Assembly (NCBI GenBank): GCA_009380025.1
Contig: WHSP01000014.1
Coordinates: 1 to 52,693 of the forward strand
Length of the DNA: 52,693 nt
Reading direction: 5' to 3'
DNA from: Gemmatimonas sp.
GTDB taxonomy: Bacteria > Gemmatimonadota > Gemmatimonadetes > Longimicrobiales > Longimicrobiaceae
Below the pieces are notes generated by a model. That model was not told the DNA's origin and did not search any database. It was given only the letters and a program-made list of their open reading frames with translations. Positions 23,651-32,416 of the stretch are shown piece after piece; the first letter of the stretch is position 1; each line of letters opens with the position of its first letter. A program made the position numbers and the translations under genes.

Positions 23651-24580
23651 TCACGGTGACAGCAGGCGCCAACCGTTGCGCGAGAGGAGCTGCGTTTTCA
23701 TCCACGCGGGTCGGTTCGTCGTGAGGCCGTCGACACCGAGCTCGAGGGCTCTCTGCGCGTCGTCCACGTCATCCACTGTCCAGACGTAGAATCCGAGGCC
23801 AGCTTCGCGGATCAGCGCAACGTCCTCTCCGTCCGTTGCGGGGCCCACGAAGCTGAGGTTGACGCCGTTCAGGTTCGCCGCCCGCGCCTGGCGAACGACA
23901 TCCTCCATGGAGGGCGTCCACTCGCCCGTCTGTTCGTCCTGCTCGAACCCCACCAGCCAGTAGACCGGGGTACGCGGCCTCAGTCGCTTGGTCTCCGCAG
24001 CCACGTCGTAGGAAAAAGCAATCACCGCGAACTGATGGGGATGATGCGGAACCTCGTCGAACACTTCGAGCATCGGCTCGACGATACGAACATCCGACTT
24101 CGCTTCGACAATGAACCGTTTGCCTTCGGGCAGGGTCGCGAGCGCGTCCCGCAGCGTGGGGATCGACTCACCCCTCCACTGGGGCGCCTTCCAGGCTCCG
24201 TAGTCGAGCTCCCGGAGCTGGGCGAGCGTCAGTTCCTCAACCACGCCGTCCCTTCCGGTGATTCGGCTCGTGTTCTGGTCGTGGAACAGGACGATTTCAT
24301 CGTCGGCTGTGAGGAAGATGTCGAACTCGACCGCATCCGCATCCAGCGCCCACGCGAGCTGGATGGAAGCCATCGTGTTTTCCGGCGCGTCGAAGGATGC
24401 GCCACGATGGGCGACGATCTCCGGCATCCGCAGATCCGCCGAGTCCTGTGCCGTGGCCGCCGCAACGCCGGCGAATCCGGATACTAGCCATAGGAGCAGC
24501 GCAGCCAAGAAATTCACGCGAAGACGCGAAGACGCGAAGACGGGCGTTCTCGATGCCTCAAAAGGTCGGTAGTAGATCAT
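23651..24580 (-). CDS. Exported glycerophosphodiester phosphodiesterase
   Basis: Hydrolyses glycerophosphodiesters to glycerol-3-phosphate and an alcohol. Catalytic motifs are present: HRG (H58, R59), ENT, E85xD87 and H100 (counted from ATG 24580), in VAHRGASFDAPENTMASIQL and VEFDIFLTADDEIVLFHDQN; the TIM barrel ends with VDGLTTNRPAWM. A signal peptide (VNFLAALLLWLVSGFAGVAA) indicates a periplasmic or secreted enzyme. Start is ambiguous: ATG 24580 puts an octamer repeat in the coding sequence, whereas GTG 24517 starts exactly at the signal peptide. It is downstream of a susCD pair on the same strand, separated by 85 bp. Confidence 0.9.
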   Translation of the reverse strand: MIYYRPFEASRTPVFASSRLRVNFLAALLLWLVSGFAGVAAATAQDSADLRMPEIVAHRGASFDAPENTMASIQLAWALDADAVEFDIFLTADDEIVLFHDQNTSRITGRDGVVEELTLAQLRELDYGAWKAPQWRGESIPTLRDALATLPEGKRFIVEAKSDVRIVEPMLEVFDEVPHHPHQFAVIAFSYDVAAETKRLRPRTPVYWLVGFEQDEQTGEWTPSMEDVVRQARAANLNGVNLSFVGPATDGEDVALIREAGLGFYVWTVDDVDDAQRALELGVDGLTTNRPAWMKTQLLSRNGWRLLSP

Positions 24581-24651
24581 TCTTCGTCTTCGTGTGAACT
24601 GGAAAAATGGCGTAGGCCGGTTGCCTTCGCGTCCTTCGCGGCTTCGCATGA
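24514..24651. repeat. ACGCGAAG octamer repeat with inverted copies
   Basis: Three tandem ACGCGAAG units (24516-24539) face inverted partners at 24582-24597 (CTTCGTCTTCGTGTGA) and 24621-24651 (CTTCGCGTCCTTCGCGGCTT). It spans the junction between the SusD gene and the glycerophosphodiesterase and enters the 5' end of the latter. Another copy lies at 38388-38518. Confidence 0.75.
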
Positions 24652-24665
24652 GGATTTGTCGTTCC

Positions 24666-26093
24666 CTACCTCGCCCACCAGACGGGCGTCTGCAAATCGT
24701 CCGGTCCGCCGAGCAGATCCACTGCGGTGGCGTAGTTGGTGGCGTTCAGGGCCTGCACGGTGCTCGGGTACCTGAGGCGGGTTGGAACCATTCCGTCGTT
24801 CTGGGTTCCCGGCCCGATCGGAAGCTCCGGATAACCGGTCCTACGGTACTCATGCCATCCCTCCATACCGGACCAGAAGAGGGCGATCCACTTCTGGCTC
24901 ATCAACGTGGACAGCTGACCGTCGAAGAGCACGCCCGGCTGATCCAGATAGCCCGCCGGGACTTCCTCGCCCCAGAACGCCATCGAGCTGGCGATCCCGT
25001 TGGCGTAGTGCTCGGCAGGGTCCCCCGATATCCAGCCCTTCAGTGCCGCCTCGGCGCGGATGAACTCGACCTCCGCGTGGGAGAGGATGATGGCCGGCTG
25101 GTCGGCCGCCTGCAGGTCTTCGTGATAGGCCGACGTGTTGGTCGGCGGGTTCTGCGCCCAGCCACTCGGGATCCCGAGGAACTCGCCGACTGTGTTCGTG
25201 CCCAGGAAACGGCCGAGACGCGGGTCGCTAAGCCCGCCCAGAGTCCCGACCATGAACGCGCTCGCCCTCCTGTTCCCATTGAACTCCAGGGGCCGCCAGT
25301 CGTAGAACGGGCTGATGTTGGGGCGAATTCCCGAATAGTAAAGGACCGCGGCTTCGTCGTTGCTCCCGATGATCGGATAGTCCGTGGGATTGTCGAGGAT
25401 CTCCGCGATCCGTGCACCTGCATCCATCTCGGGCCGGTTGGATACGCGGAGGAGTAGCCGCAGCTGCAGAGAGTTGCCGAGCTTCTGCCACAAGGAGAGG
25501 TCCCCGCCGAACAGGATATCCTGCTGAGGATCGATACCCGCGGCGAAGTCGAAGAGCGTATTGGCTTCCGCGAGCTCTGCCAGGATGCTGCGGTACACCT
25601 CCTCCTGCGTGTCGAACCCGGGCTGCAAAGGCCCGCTCTGGTCCCCCTGCAATGCATCGTGATAGGGAACTGGACCGAACATGTCGGTGAGGTTGGCGAA
25701 CGCCCAGCTCTTGATGATCTTCGCAATCGCCACGTAGTTCCAGCGCTCTGTCTCCGCGCCGCGCTTCTCCATGTCCACCACATCCATGAGGTTCGTGTAG
25801 GACCGGCTCCAGACGCTGGTCGACTGGGCCTGTGGGACGACGAAGCGGTGATATTCGTTCAGCTCGCTATTGTGGACCGAGTACTGGACGAACTCGTTTG
25901 TGAGGCGGTGGCCGAAGTCCATCGTGTTCCACGTCGTCTCATAAATGGCGGGCGCGAGGAAACTCTCCGGCGTCGCCTTCTTGACTCGGTTCGGATCCTG
26001 GTTGATGTCGCCGAAATCCGTCGCCAGTGAGTCGCACCCGGCGAGGCCCATGGCGACGACCGCTGAAAGTAGAACCCTGGTCTGTTTCATCAT
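24666..26093 (-). CDS. SusD-like outer-membrane lipoprotein (SusD_2 type)
   Basis: 475-residue substrate-binding lipoprotein. A lipobox (VAMGLAGC) is followed by the family opening DINQDPNRVKKATPESFLAP, the TPR core (AKIIKSWAFANLTDMFGPVP with YHDALQG), HAEVEFIRAEAALKGW and the C-terminal LFWSGMEGWHEYRRTGYPEL. It follows the SusC gene on the same strand by 150 bp, with a hairpin-forming repeat between them. A glycerophosphodiesterase comes next, hinting that the substrate contains glycerophosphodiesters. ATG 26093 is immediately followed by a Met-Lys signal start. Confidence 0.92.
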   Translation of the reverse strand: MMKQTRVLLSAVVAMGLAGCDSLATDFGDINQDPNRVKKATPESFLAPAIYETTWNTMDFGHRLTNEFVQYSVHNSELNEYHRFVVPQAQSTSVWSRSYTNLMDVVDMEKRGAETERWNYVAIAKIIKSWAFANLTDMFGPVPYHDALQGDQSGPLQPGFDTQEEVYRSILAELAEANTLFDFAAGIDPQQDILFGGDLSLWQKLGNSLQLRLLLRVSNRPEMDAGARIAEILDNPTDYPIIGSNDEAAVLYYSGIRPNISPFYDWRPLEFNGNRRASAFMVGTLGGLSDPRLGRFLGTNTVGEFLGIPSGWAQNPPTNTSAYHEDLQAADQPAIILSHAEVEFIRAEAALKGWISGDPAEHYANGIASSMAFWGEEVPAGYLDQPGVLFDGQLSTLMSQKWIALFWSGMEGWHEYRRTGYPELPIGPGTQNDGMVPTRLRYPSTVQALNATNYATAVDLLGGPDDLQTPVWWAR

Positions 26094-26133
26094 TCCATTC
26101 AGTTTCAGTTGGCGCCGAACAACAACTACAGTT

Positions 26134-26216
26134 CAACCGCGGAGACGCTGAGGGCGCAGAGAACGACAGTCGTTATTCGTTGTTGTTCCCTCTGCGTACT
26201 CTGCGCCTTTGCGGTA
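26134..26216. repeat. CCGCGGAG/CTCTGCG intergenic inverted repeat
   Basis: Left arm ACCGCGGAGACGCTGAGG through CGCAGAGAAC (26135-26163), right arm GTTCCCTCTGCGTACTCTGC through GCCTTTGCGGT (26185-26215). It lies between susC and susD of the second pair and would fold in their shared mRNA, which may lower or raise downstream expression. A relative is at 43722-43772. Confidence 0.75.
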
Positions 26217-26242
26217 GATTTTGTAGTTCTCGCACGAGGTAA

Positions 26243-29200
26243 TCAGAAGCTGACCTGAACATTGAAGCCGACAGCCGTCGTGGACGGGAACTGCCCGGTC
26301 TCGATCCCCGGGAAGACCGTGTTCCCGTCCAGCGTCGCCGCTTCCGGATCGAACGAGCCAAATGAGCTCCAGGTGTACAGGTTGCGGCCAGTGATCGATA
26401 CCGTCGCGCTCTGAATGTCCCTTCCCTGCAGCCACCGCTGGGGCAAATCGAAGCCGAGGCTCACTTCTCTCAGCTTGAGGAACGAGGTGTCCAGCGTATT
26501 CGCCTCGATGTTGTCGCGGCTGTAGAGGGCATCGTAGTAGTAGCCGATGTTCGTCGGCTGTCGCGTATTCGGGGAGTAGGTGCCGTCAGCGTTCTGCACG
26601 ACGCCGGTGGGCGTGATGTTGCTGTCGTACCTGCCCTCCAATGAGTTCGTCAGCTTCCCGCTGTACGAGAGGGCCGCGTAGGTCAGCGAGTAGAGGTCGC
26701 CACCCTGCCGGAAATCGAAGAGCGTATTGAGCGTGAGACCCTTGTAGCGGAAGCTGTTCGACACCCCGCCTGTCCAGTCCGGATACGCGTTCCCGGTCAA
26801 CATCAGGGAATCCGTCAGCATCGGATATCCGTCCTCGTTGTGGACGATCTGCCCGTTGGGCGCGCGCAGGTATCCCCGCCCATAGATGTTCCCGAACCGC
26901 TCTCCGGGCCTCGCCTCGACAAACACACGACTGGCGATGCCACTCCGCAGCACGTAGCTGTCGACGCCCTCGCTCAGCGAGACGACCTCACTGCGGTTCG
27001 TCGCCCAGTTCACTGTGCTGTTCCATTGGAAGTCCGGGGTCTGTACCGGGGTAAACGCGGCCATCAGCTCAATGCCGGTATTGTCGATCTGGCCAGCATT
27101 CAGGAGGGCCGAGGTGAAGCCGGTGGAGGCATCGACCGGGACGTTCAGGATCTGGTTGATGCTCTCGGAGCGGTAGAACGTCGCATCGAGCCGAGCATGG
27201 CCACCGAAGAATCGCGTATCGAAACCTGCCTCGTACGAAGTTACGATCTCCGGCTTAAGGTTCTGGTTGGGGATCGAGCCAGGATTCGAAAGCGACCCGT
27301 CGAAGTCGTGGAACGAGTAGTACTTGTCGAGCCGGTACGGATCGCCGTCGTTCCCCACCTGGGCGGCCCCGAATCGCAGCTTCGCGAAGTCGAGCGCACT
27401 GCCCGTGTCGAACAGCTCCGAGAGAACCACGCTCAAACTGGCGGACGGATAGAAATAGGAGTTGTTCTCCGTCGGCAATGTGGAGGACCAGTCGTTCCTG
27501 GCCGTCAGATCGAGGAACCACCAGTTCCTGCCTAACGACAACATCGAGTACAGGCTGTACATCTTGCTCTCAGCCGAACTGCTGGACACCAGCGGACGGA
27601 TCGCGCTGTTGCCCAGATTGTAAACCCCTGGCAGCACCAGCTCTTCGGCGGTAACCATGTGGTTCGGGGAGTACGTGTCCCGATAGTTGCCCCCGACGGA
27701 GAGGGTCGCGTCCATTTCGCCGAGCAAGCCGGGGCCCTCGAAGGGTGGGGTGTAACTCAGCAGGAAGTCACTGTTGTTTTCCTCGAACCTCACCGTTTGC
27801 TCGCGATACATTCCGTGCGGAAAGCCCACACTGCTCTTCGGGCGGATGGTGGTGCGGAAGTCTTCCGACTGGTCCCGCGCCGTTCGAAGAATGATGCGAG
27901 AGTTTGGTGTCGGCGCGAGTTCGAGGGAGAGCGAACCGATCAGACGACTGCGGTCCTGCGTGTCGAGCTGCTCGTACGCCTGGAAGTAGGGGTTGTCGGC
28001 GTTCGGATTGATCCGATTGTCCTGGACCGCGTCCTCGTCCACCCAGTAGTCCTTGAGCCAGTCGACACCGATGCTGTTGTTCATCCAGGTGAAGAAGTAC
28101 ATCGGCGACTCTGAACCGTAACCCGCGCTGGGCAGGTTGTCGCTCTTCCGATTGATGTACCTCCCGCTGGCGTTCATCCGAATATCGTCGTTGACGTTGA
28201 CTTGCGTCGTCAGATCGACGGTGTTCAGGGTGCTTCCGGTGTTTGGAACGATCCAGCTGTTGTCCCGCTGGGACAGCGACAGTCTGAAATTGCCGAGATC
28301 GCCCGCACGGCTCAGGGACAGATTGTGATTGGCCGCGACTCCCGTTTCGAAATATCCCTTGATGAAGTCTCGCGCCTGCCAGGGTAGTTGCACCGCTTCA
28401 TCCGTGTCGGGCTGGTACTGATGGAACTGCTGATCGCGGAATGGCAGCCCCCACGAGTGAGTCGACTGGTTCCCCTCCCGGCCCTCCTCGCTGTCGAACG
28501 AGTAGTAATCGAGCTCGAGTCTGACGCGGCTCCCCGAGCCGAACTCGGTCTGATAGTCCGGCCAACGCGTGATCTCTTCCATCATCAACCCGCCGCTGTA
28601 GGTCAGGCCGAGGCCTTGCTGAGCCTGCGCCGTCTTGGTGGTGATGATGATCGCGCCATTGGATGCTCGAGAGCCGTACAGCGCAGCAGCGCTCGGACCT
28701 TTCAACACAGTGACGCTCTCGATGTCGCCCGGATTGAGGTCACTGATGCCGTCTCCGAAGTCGATCGGGGTCTCGGAGCCGAGGTAGGAATTGGCGCCCA
28801 TGCCCGTCATCTTTCCGTTGATCGGAACTCCATCGACGACCACCAGAGCTTCCCCTCGGCTCAAGTTGAGAGAGTTCTCCCCGCGCAGGGTGATGCGGGT
28901 CGTACCCATCACCCCCGAGCCGGCCGACTGCAGGTTCAGGCCGGCCACCTGCCCCTGCAGGCCATTCACCCAGCTATCGGACATGCCCACGTTGATGTCG
29001 TCACCGCCGACCGTCTGAGTAGCGTATCCCAGTGTGTATGCCTCCCGTTCGATCGCCAGAGCCGTGACTACCACCTCGTCGAGAGCGACTGCTGCCTCTT
29101 CGAGCTGGAAGTTCACCGTGACCGTCTCCCCGGCCCCCAGCGTCACCGTCGATTCGGCACTGGTGTAGCCGATCAGCTGCGCCTGCACCGTCACGGAACC

Positions 29201-29428
29201 GGCCGGTACATTCGACAGCGTGAACCGACCATCATCCCGAGTCAGCGCCCCGATCGAACTCCCAACGGCCTGAACCTGCGCCCCGGCCAACGGCTGCTGT
29301 GTGGTGGCCTCGATCACCTGGCCGGCAACCGTCCCCGTTTGCGCCGCGAGCGGGGCCGTGGGTCGGGCGAGTAGCGATAACAGAAGGACGGACATCGTCA
29401 TGAGCCCAGATCGCGATGAAGAGCTCAT
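26243..29428 (-). CDS. SusC/RagA-type TonB-dependent outer-membrane receptor
   Basis: Second SusC channel, 1061 residues. A signal peptide (MSVLLLSLLARPTAPLAAQ), a carboxypeptidase-regulatory-like domain (about residues 32-115; AGSVTVQAQLIGYTSAESTV), a plug (NGLQGQVAGLNLQ, GEALVVVDGVPINGK, IESVTVLKGPSAAALYGSRA) and a barrel ending in F. ATG 29428 follows GAGGAGG by a short gap and is preferred to an in-frame start at 29482. It heads an apparent susC-susD-phosphodiesterase unit. It is not closely alike to the SusC at 719, so a different substrate is likely. Confidence 0.94.
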   Translation of the reverse strand: MSSSSRSGLMTMSVLLLSLLARPTAPLAAQTGTVAGQVIEATTQQPLAGAQVQAVGSSIGALTRDDGRFTLSNVPAGSVTVQAQLIGYTSAESTVTLGAGETVTVNFQLEEAAVALDEVVVTALAIEREAYTLGYATQTVGGDDINVGMSDSWVNGLQGQVAGLNLQSAGSGVMGTTRITLRGENSLNLSRGEALVVVDGVPINGKMTGMGANSYLGSETPIDFGDGISDLNPGDIESVTVLKGPSAAALYGSRASNGAIIITTKTAQAQQGLGLTYSGGLMMEEITRWPDYQTEFGSGSRVRLELDYYSFDSEEGREGNQSTHSWGLPFRDQQFHQYQPDTDEAVQLPWQARDFIKGYFETGVAANHNLSLSRAGDLGNFRLSLSQRDNSWIVPNTGSTLNTVDLTTQVNVNDDIRMNASGRYINRKSDNLPSAGYGSESPMYFFTWMNNSIGVDWLKDYWVDEDAVQDNRINPNADNPYFQAYEQLDTQDRSRLIGSLSLELAPTPNSRIILRTARDQSEDFRTTIRPKSSVGFPHGMYREQTVRFEENNSDFLLSYTPPFEGPGLLGEMDATLSVGGNYRDTYSPNHMVTAEELVLPGVYNLGNSAIRPLVSSSSAESKMYSLYSMLSLGRNWWFLDLTARNDWSSTLPTENNSYFYPSASLSVVLSELFDTGSALDFAKLRFGAAQVGNDGDPYRLDKYYSFHDFDGSLSNPGSIPNQNLKPEIVTSYEAGFDTRFFGGHARLDATFYRSESINQILNVPVDASTGFTSALLNAGQIDNTGIELMAAFTPVQTPDFQWNSTVNWATNRSEVVSLSEGVDSYVLRSGIASRVFVEARPGERFGNIYGRGYLRAPNGQIVHNEDGYPMLTDSLMLTGNAYPDWTGGVSNSFRYKGLTLNTLFDFRQGGDLYSLTYAALSYSGKLTNSLEGRYDSNITPTGVVQNADGTYSPNTRQPTNIGYYYDALYSRDNIEANTLDTSFLKLREVSLGFDLPQRWLQGRDIQSATVSITGRNLYTWSSFGSFDPEAATLDGNTVFPGIETGQFPSTTAVGFNVQVSF

Positions 29429-29612
29429 CGGGGGAACCTCCTCGTAGGGAAACGCGCAGCAGGACGTGGGCGCCGGGCCCAAGTTCGAACATGGGCGCCA
29501 ATATCGGGGTCCAGGCGATGCGAGGGGATCACCGCTTGGTCACAGCATCGCTACAATGCTGCACGGTTCCGGTACGGTCCTGGTGACGTGCGACGCGAAG
29601 CGTGGGGTTGGG

Positions 29613-29684
29613 CTCACGCGGAGGGGGCGGAGACTACGGAATTCCCTAGGACGGCGAGGAGCGTCTCCGCAGACTCCGCGCGAG
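29613..29684. repeat. GCGGAGAC-type inverted repeat
   Basis: Left arm CTCACGCGGAGGGGGCGGAG then AC (29613-29634) pairs with GTCTCCGCAGACTCCGCGCG then AG (29663-29684) with few mismatches. It lies between the DUF4440 gene and the SusC start, in the 245-bp gap that otherwise shows nothing. Confidence 0.65.
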
Positions 29685-29727
29685 CCCCTGAGCGTGAAGG
29701 CTGTAACGGCCGGCGGATCCGCAAAGA

Positions 29728-30225
29728 TTACGTCGGCGGAGCCGACAGATGCTCGTGGACGATTTTCCACTCTCCATCCAGCCTTCGGAACACCGCAGTC
29801 CAGGCGCCTTCGATAACGTGAGGGTTTCCGTCGGGAGCCGTGTGCGGAATCGACCACGTGCCGGTGAGAACGGCTGCGTCTCGTGACAGCCGGTCCACCT
29901 GTACTTCTCCCCAGCGCCACTGCGCATCCTGCATGTTCTGGCCTGCTTCCAGCCAAAAGCGTTGGATACCGGCCCGGACCGAATCGGCCGAAACGGTCAT
30001 CTGTCCGCCGCTAGCGGAAACCACCCGATCCGATCTCGCATACAGGGCCGACATGCGTTCGGGCGCACCCGGCCGCTCGAGATCGTACGCGTCTTCGATC
30101 AACGTCGTCAGGGTATCGGCCAGCGCCGCGTCTTCACGGCCAGGGGGAGGAGCGGTTTCAACGCAGCCGGAGGCGCCGAACGCAATCGTCAGGAGGAGCC
30201 AGAATGGCCTCAAAGGTTGGATCAT
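29728..30225 (-). CDS. DUF4440/SnoaL-like exported lipoprotein
   Basis: 165-residue cone-shaped NTF2-like protein with a lipoprotein signal (LLLTIAFGASGC). The core has the DUF4440 pattern: an N-terminal helix (DTLTTLIEDAYDLERPGAPE), YARSDRVVSASGG, AGIQRFWLEAGQNMQDAQWR, then TGTWSIPHTAPDGNPHVIEG and the final FRRLDGEWKIVHEHLS. The fold often binds small hydrophobic ligands, but no catalytic residue can be fixed here. It is oriented as the SusC gene behind it but is probably separate because a repeat intervenes. Confidence 0.8.
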   Translation of the reverse strand: MIQPLRPFWLLLTIAFGASGCVETAPPPGREDAALADTLTTLIEDAYDLERPGAPERMSALYARSDRVVSASGGQMTVSADSVRAGIQRFWLEAGQNMQDAQWRWGEVQVDRLSRDAAVLTGTWSIPHTAPDGNPHVIEGAWTAVFRRLDGEWKIVHEHLSAPPT

Positions 30226-30401
30226 TCGTCCACCTCAGGAGACACGTAGTGTAGTAGATCGAGGACGCTGACGTAGTGTCCCCTGCCCCCTCAGACGAGG
30301 GGATCCGACAGGTTCAGTTCTGGCGCGGCCTATGCGATACATAGGTAGGTCCGTCCGGTAGTGGTCGCCTGCAGGATTCGGCCTTTGGCTATGGAGGTTC
30401 C

Positions 30402-31049
30402 ATGCGCGCGCTGGTACTTATCCCCATCACCCTTACAGCTGCGATGCTGACCGCGTGCTCTGATGGCGAGATCACGCAAGTCGCCGACCCCGACCTGGCT
30501 TCGGAACTGGAGCTCGCCATTTTCAGCGGGATCGAGGAATCCGTGCCCGTGCTGTCCGAGCTCGAGATCCATCGTCCAGAGGAGTCGAAGCCAGCCGGTC
30601 CAGCCGAGCCGGTCGCAATCCAGGATACCAGAGCGATGCCGGAACCCCAAGGGCCGAATCTACTCGGGGAGGCCGTAGCGGAGCTGGCATCCACGGAGAT
30701 CGAACCTGTCACGGCTTCGGCTGCGGACGGCATCAACCTGGAGCCGGTCGCAACGCCCGGCGCAGAAGAAGATTCCGAAGCGCGCGGTTCCGACATGCCG
30801 CGTCCGAACACCGGGGGGATCATCATTCGCGGCGGCGTCTCCGGTCGAGATCCGTGTAAGCGCCACTCACCGGGGACCGGTGGACTTGCCGGTGCTTTGC
30901 CGACCCACGGACACGGTGGAGGGCTCGGGACGGTGGGTGCGATGGTCAACGACCGTGCTCCACGGCCCGCCGGCAACCGCGGTACCCGGGCTCCCTCCGG
31001 CCGAGGCTTCGGTGGTGGCGGAGCAGTCTTCGCCGGTGGGATTCGGTAA
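30402..31049 (+). CDS. Gly-rich lipoprotein of unknown function
   Basis: 215-residue exported protein with a lipobox (LTAAMLTAC). The middle is acidic and Pro/Glu-rich without structure motifs; the last third is Gly-rich (GGIIIRGGVSGRDPCKRHSP, HGHGGGLGT, GRGFGGGGAVFAGG), with one Cys. The GGIIIRGG block looks conserved in style but I cannot name the family. GAGGTTCC precedes ATG 30402. Divergent from the DUF4440 gene by 176 bp. Confidence 0.55.
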   Translation: MRALVLIPITLTAAMLTACSDGEITQVADPDLASELELAIFSGIEESVPVLSELEIHRPEESKPAGPAEPVAIQDTRAMPEPQGPNLLGEAVAELASTEIEPVTASAADGINLEPVATPGAEEDSEARGSDMPRPNTGGIIIRGGVSGRDPCKRHSPGTGGLAGALPTHGHGGGLGTVGAMVNDRAPRPAGNRGTRAPSGRGFGGGGAVFAGGIR

Positions 31050-31123
31050 AAGCTTCGCAGACTTGGGCCGTTCCCGCGTCAAGACGATATAGGCTCTTCC
31101 CAGTCTGCATTCCGGCCCCCCAT

Positions 31124-31200
31124 CGTCATTGCCGCGAAAGCGGGAATCCAGTGCGCGGCAGCCGATCCAGCGACTGGATCCCCGCCTTCGCGGGGATGAC
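31124..31200. repeat. CGTCATCCCCGCGAAGGCGGGGATCCAG-type inverted repeat, copy 1
   Basis: Left arm CGTCATTGCCGCGAAAGCGG then GAATCCAG (31124-31151); right arm CTGGATCCCCGCCTTCGCGG then GGATGAC (31174-31200). It is a member of a widespread bacterial intergenic repeat type. Other copies: 33646-33702 and 36515-36600. Confidence 0.85.
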
Positions 31201-31211
31201 ACAGGGGTGGC

Positions 31212-31498
31212 CTAGCGATTCCGTGGATCACTCTGATCCGCCCGCCTGGAAGCTACTAAACCTTCCGTTCGACCGAGGATCCGGGCGCCGATGCTCTCGA
31301 ATCCCCGCGCAGCCAAGTCGTCGTCGGCCCCGGTCGTGCCCCCTCCCTGCCGAACGATCGCTGGAACGTGCGAGTCGGATAGATCCATTCGTGTAGCTTC
31401 TCTCCTCCCCTGCCCAACGGATTCTCGAGGCCCTGATCTGGACCGGCGCCGTAGCCGTCGAGCGAGATCCCGAAGGCATGGACGCGAAGCTTGGACAT
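31212..31498 (-). pseudogene. RibD-C/dihydrofolate-reductase-like protein, N-terminal fragment
   Basis: ATG 31498 gives SKLRVHAFGISLDGYGAGPD, then QGLENPLGRGGEKLHEWIYP with TRTFQRSFG, the start of a DHFR-fold (RibD C-terminal) protein. One C is missing from a run at 31339-31343 (+ strand), so the next part, EGGTTGADDDLAARGFESIG followed by ARILGRTEG, is in another frame. About 85 of 210 residues remain before unrelated sequence and a stop at 31212. An intact relative lies at 35170. Confidence 0.72.
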
Positions 31499-31566
31499 AT
31501 GGGTCATCTCCCAGTGTATTGCGTGCGTGGAAAAGGTTCAGGCTGAGACGGTGGCTCCGCCGGCGG

Positions 31567-32217
31567 CTACTTCGAGCGACCGGCGGCACGAAGCACGTCC
31601 AGGTCTGCCGAGACGATCGCCTCCAGGTGACGTGTGATGTGCGCCGGGTCCCAGTCCCACCAGCGGATCTCCAGCAGTTCCTCGATTACGTCATCCGGGA
31701 AGCGGCGCCGGAGAGGTCTTGCGGGGTTGCCGCCGACGATGGTGTACGGCGCCACGTCGGCAGTGACGACCGAGCCCGTTGCGACGATCGACCCGTCGCC
31801 GATGCCCACACCGGGCATGACCAGGGCCTCGTACCCGAGCCACACGTCGTTGCCAACCACCGTGTCCCCCCTGTACGGCAGGTCTTCGGGGGTGGGGATC
31901 ACGCGCTCCCAGCCCGACCCGAAGATGTTGAACGGATAGGTGGAGAAGCCACTCATCTTGTGATTCGCCCCATTCATCACGAAGCGTACTCCCTTGGCGA
32001 TTGCGCAGAACTTCCCGATGATCAACCGGTCGCCTATGAAGGGAAAGAGGTACAGGACGTTCCTCTCGAAGTTCTCGGAGTCCTCGGGATCGTCGTAGTA
32101 CGTGTAGTCGCCGACGACGATCTGCGGGTTCGTCACCGTGTTCTTGACGTAACAGACCTGTGGAAACCCCTTCATCGGATGCGGATCGAAGGGACTGGGT
32201 CCCTGCTGCGTACTCAT
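31567..32217 (-). CDS. Xenobiotic acetyltransferase (Vat/CatB-type, left-handed beta-helix)
   Basis: 216-residue hexapeptide-repeat acyltransferase of the XAT class, which O-acetylates hydroxyls of antibiotics such as streptogramin A or chloramphenicol using acetyl-CoA. Family marks: PQIVVGDYTYYDDPEDSENF, LIIGKFCAIAKGVRFVMNGA followed by NHKMSGFSTYPFNIFG (catalytic His in NHKM), and IGDGSIVATGSVVTADVAPY then TIVGGNPAR. ATG 32217 is chosen; the upstream in-frame extension lacks similarity. Divergent from a flavin monooxygenase. Actual substrate unknown; many environmental XATs do not confer resistance. Confidence 0.9.
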   Translation of the reverse strand: MSTQQGPSPFDPHPMKGFPQVCYVKNTVTNPQIVVGDYTYYDDPEDSENFERNVLYLFPFIGDRLIIGKFCAIAKGVRFVMNGANHKMSGFSTYPFNIFGSGWERVIPTPEDLPYRGDTVVGNDVWLGYEALVMPGVGIGDGSIVATGSVVTADVAPYTIVGGNPARPLRRRFPDDVIEELLEIRWWDWDPAHITRHLEAIVSADLDVLRAAGRSK

Positions 32218-32416
32218 TGCGCCGCCGTGGTTCGAAAGGGTAGAAAGGGTGAGTGGAACGGAGCGCCGCCGGTCCCGCCGCCCGGAAAGGAAACCGACCA
32301 TGGCCAGCGAAGCAACCTCGTCCGCAACCATCCGCTCGTGCTCACGGTGGCGCACCGGGTGCAACCCCGTTCGGGTTCGGCCGGAGATTCGGACCCGCAC
32401 GGCCGCACACATCTAG

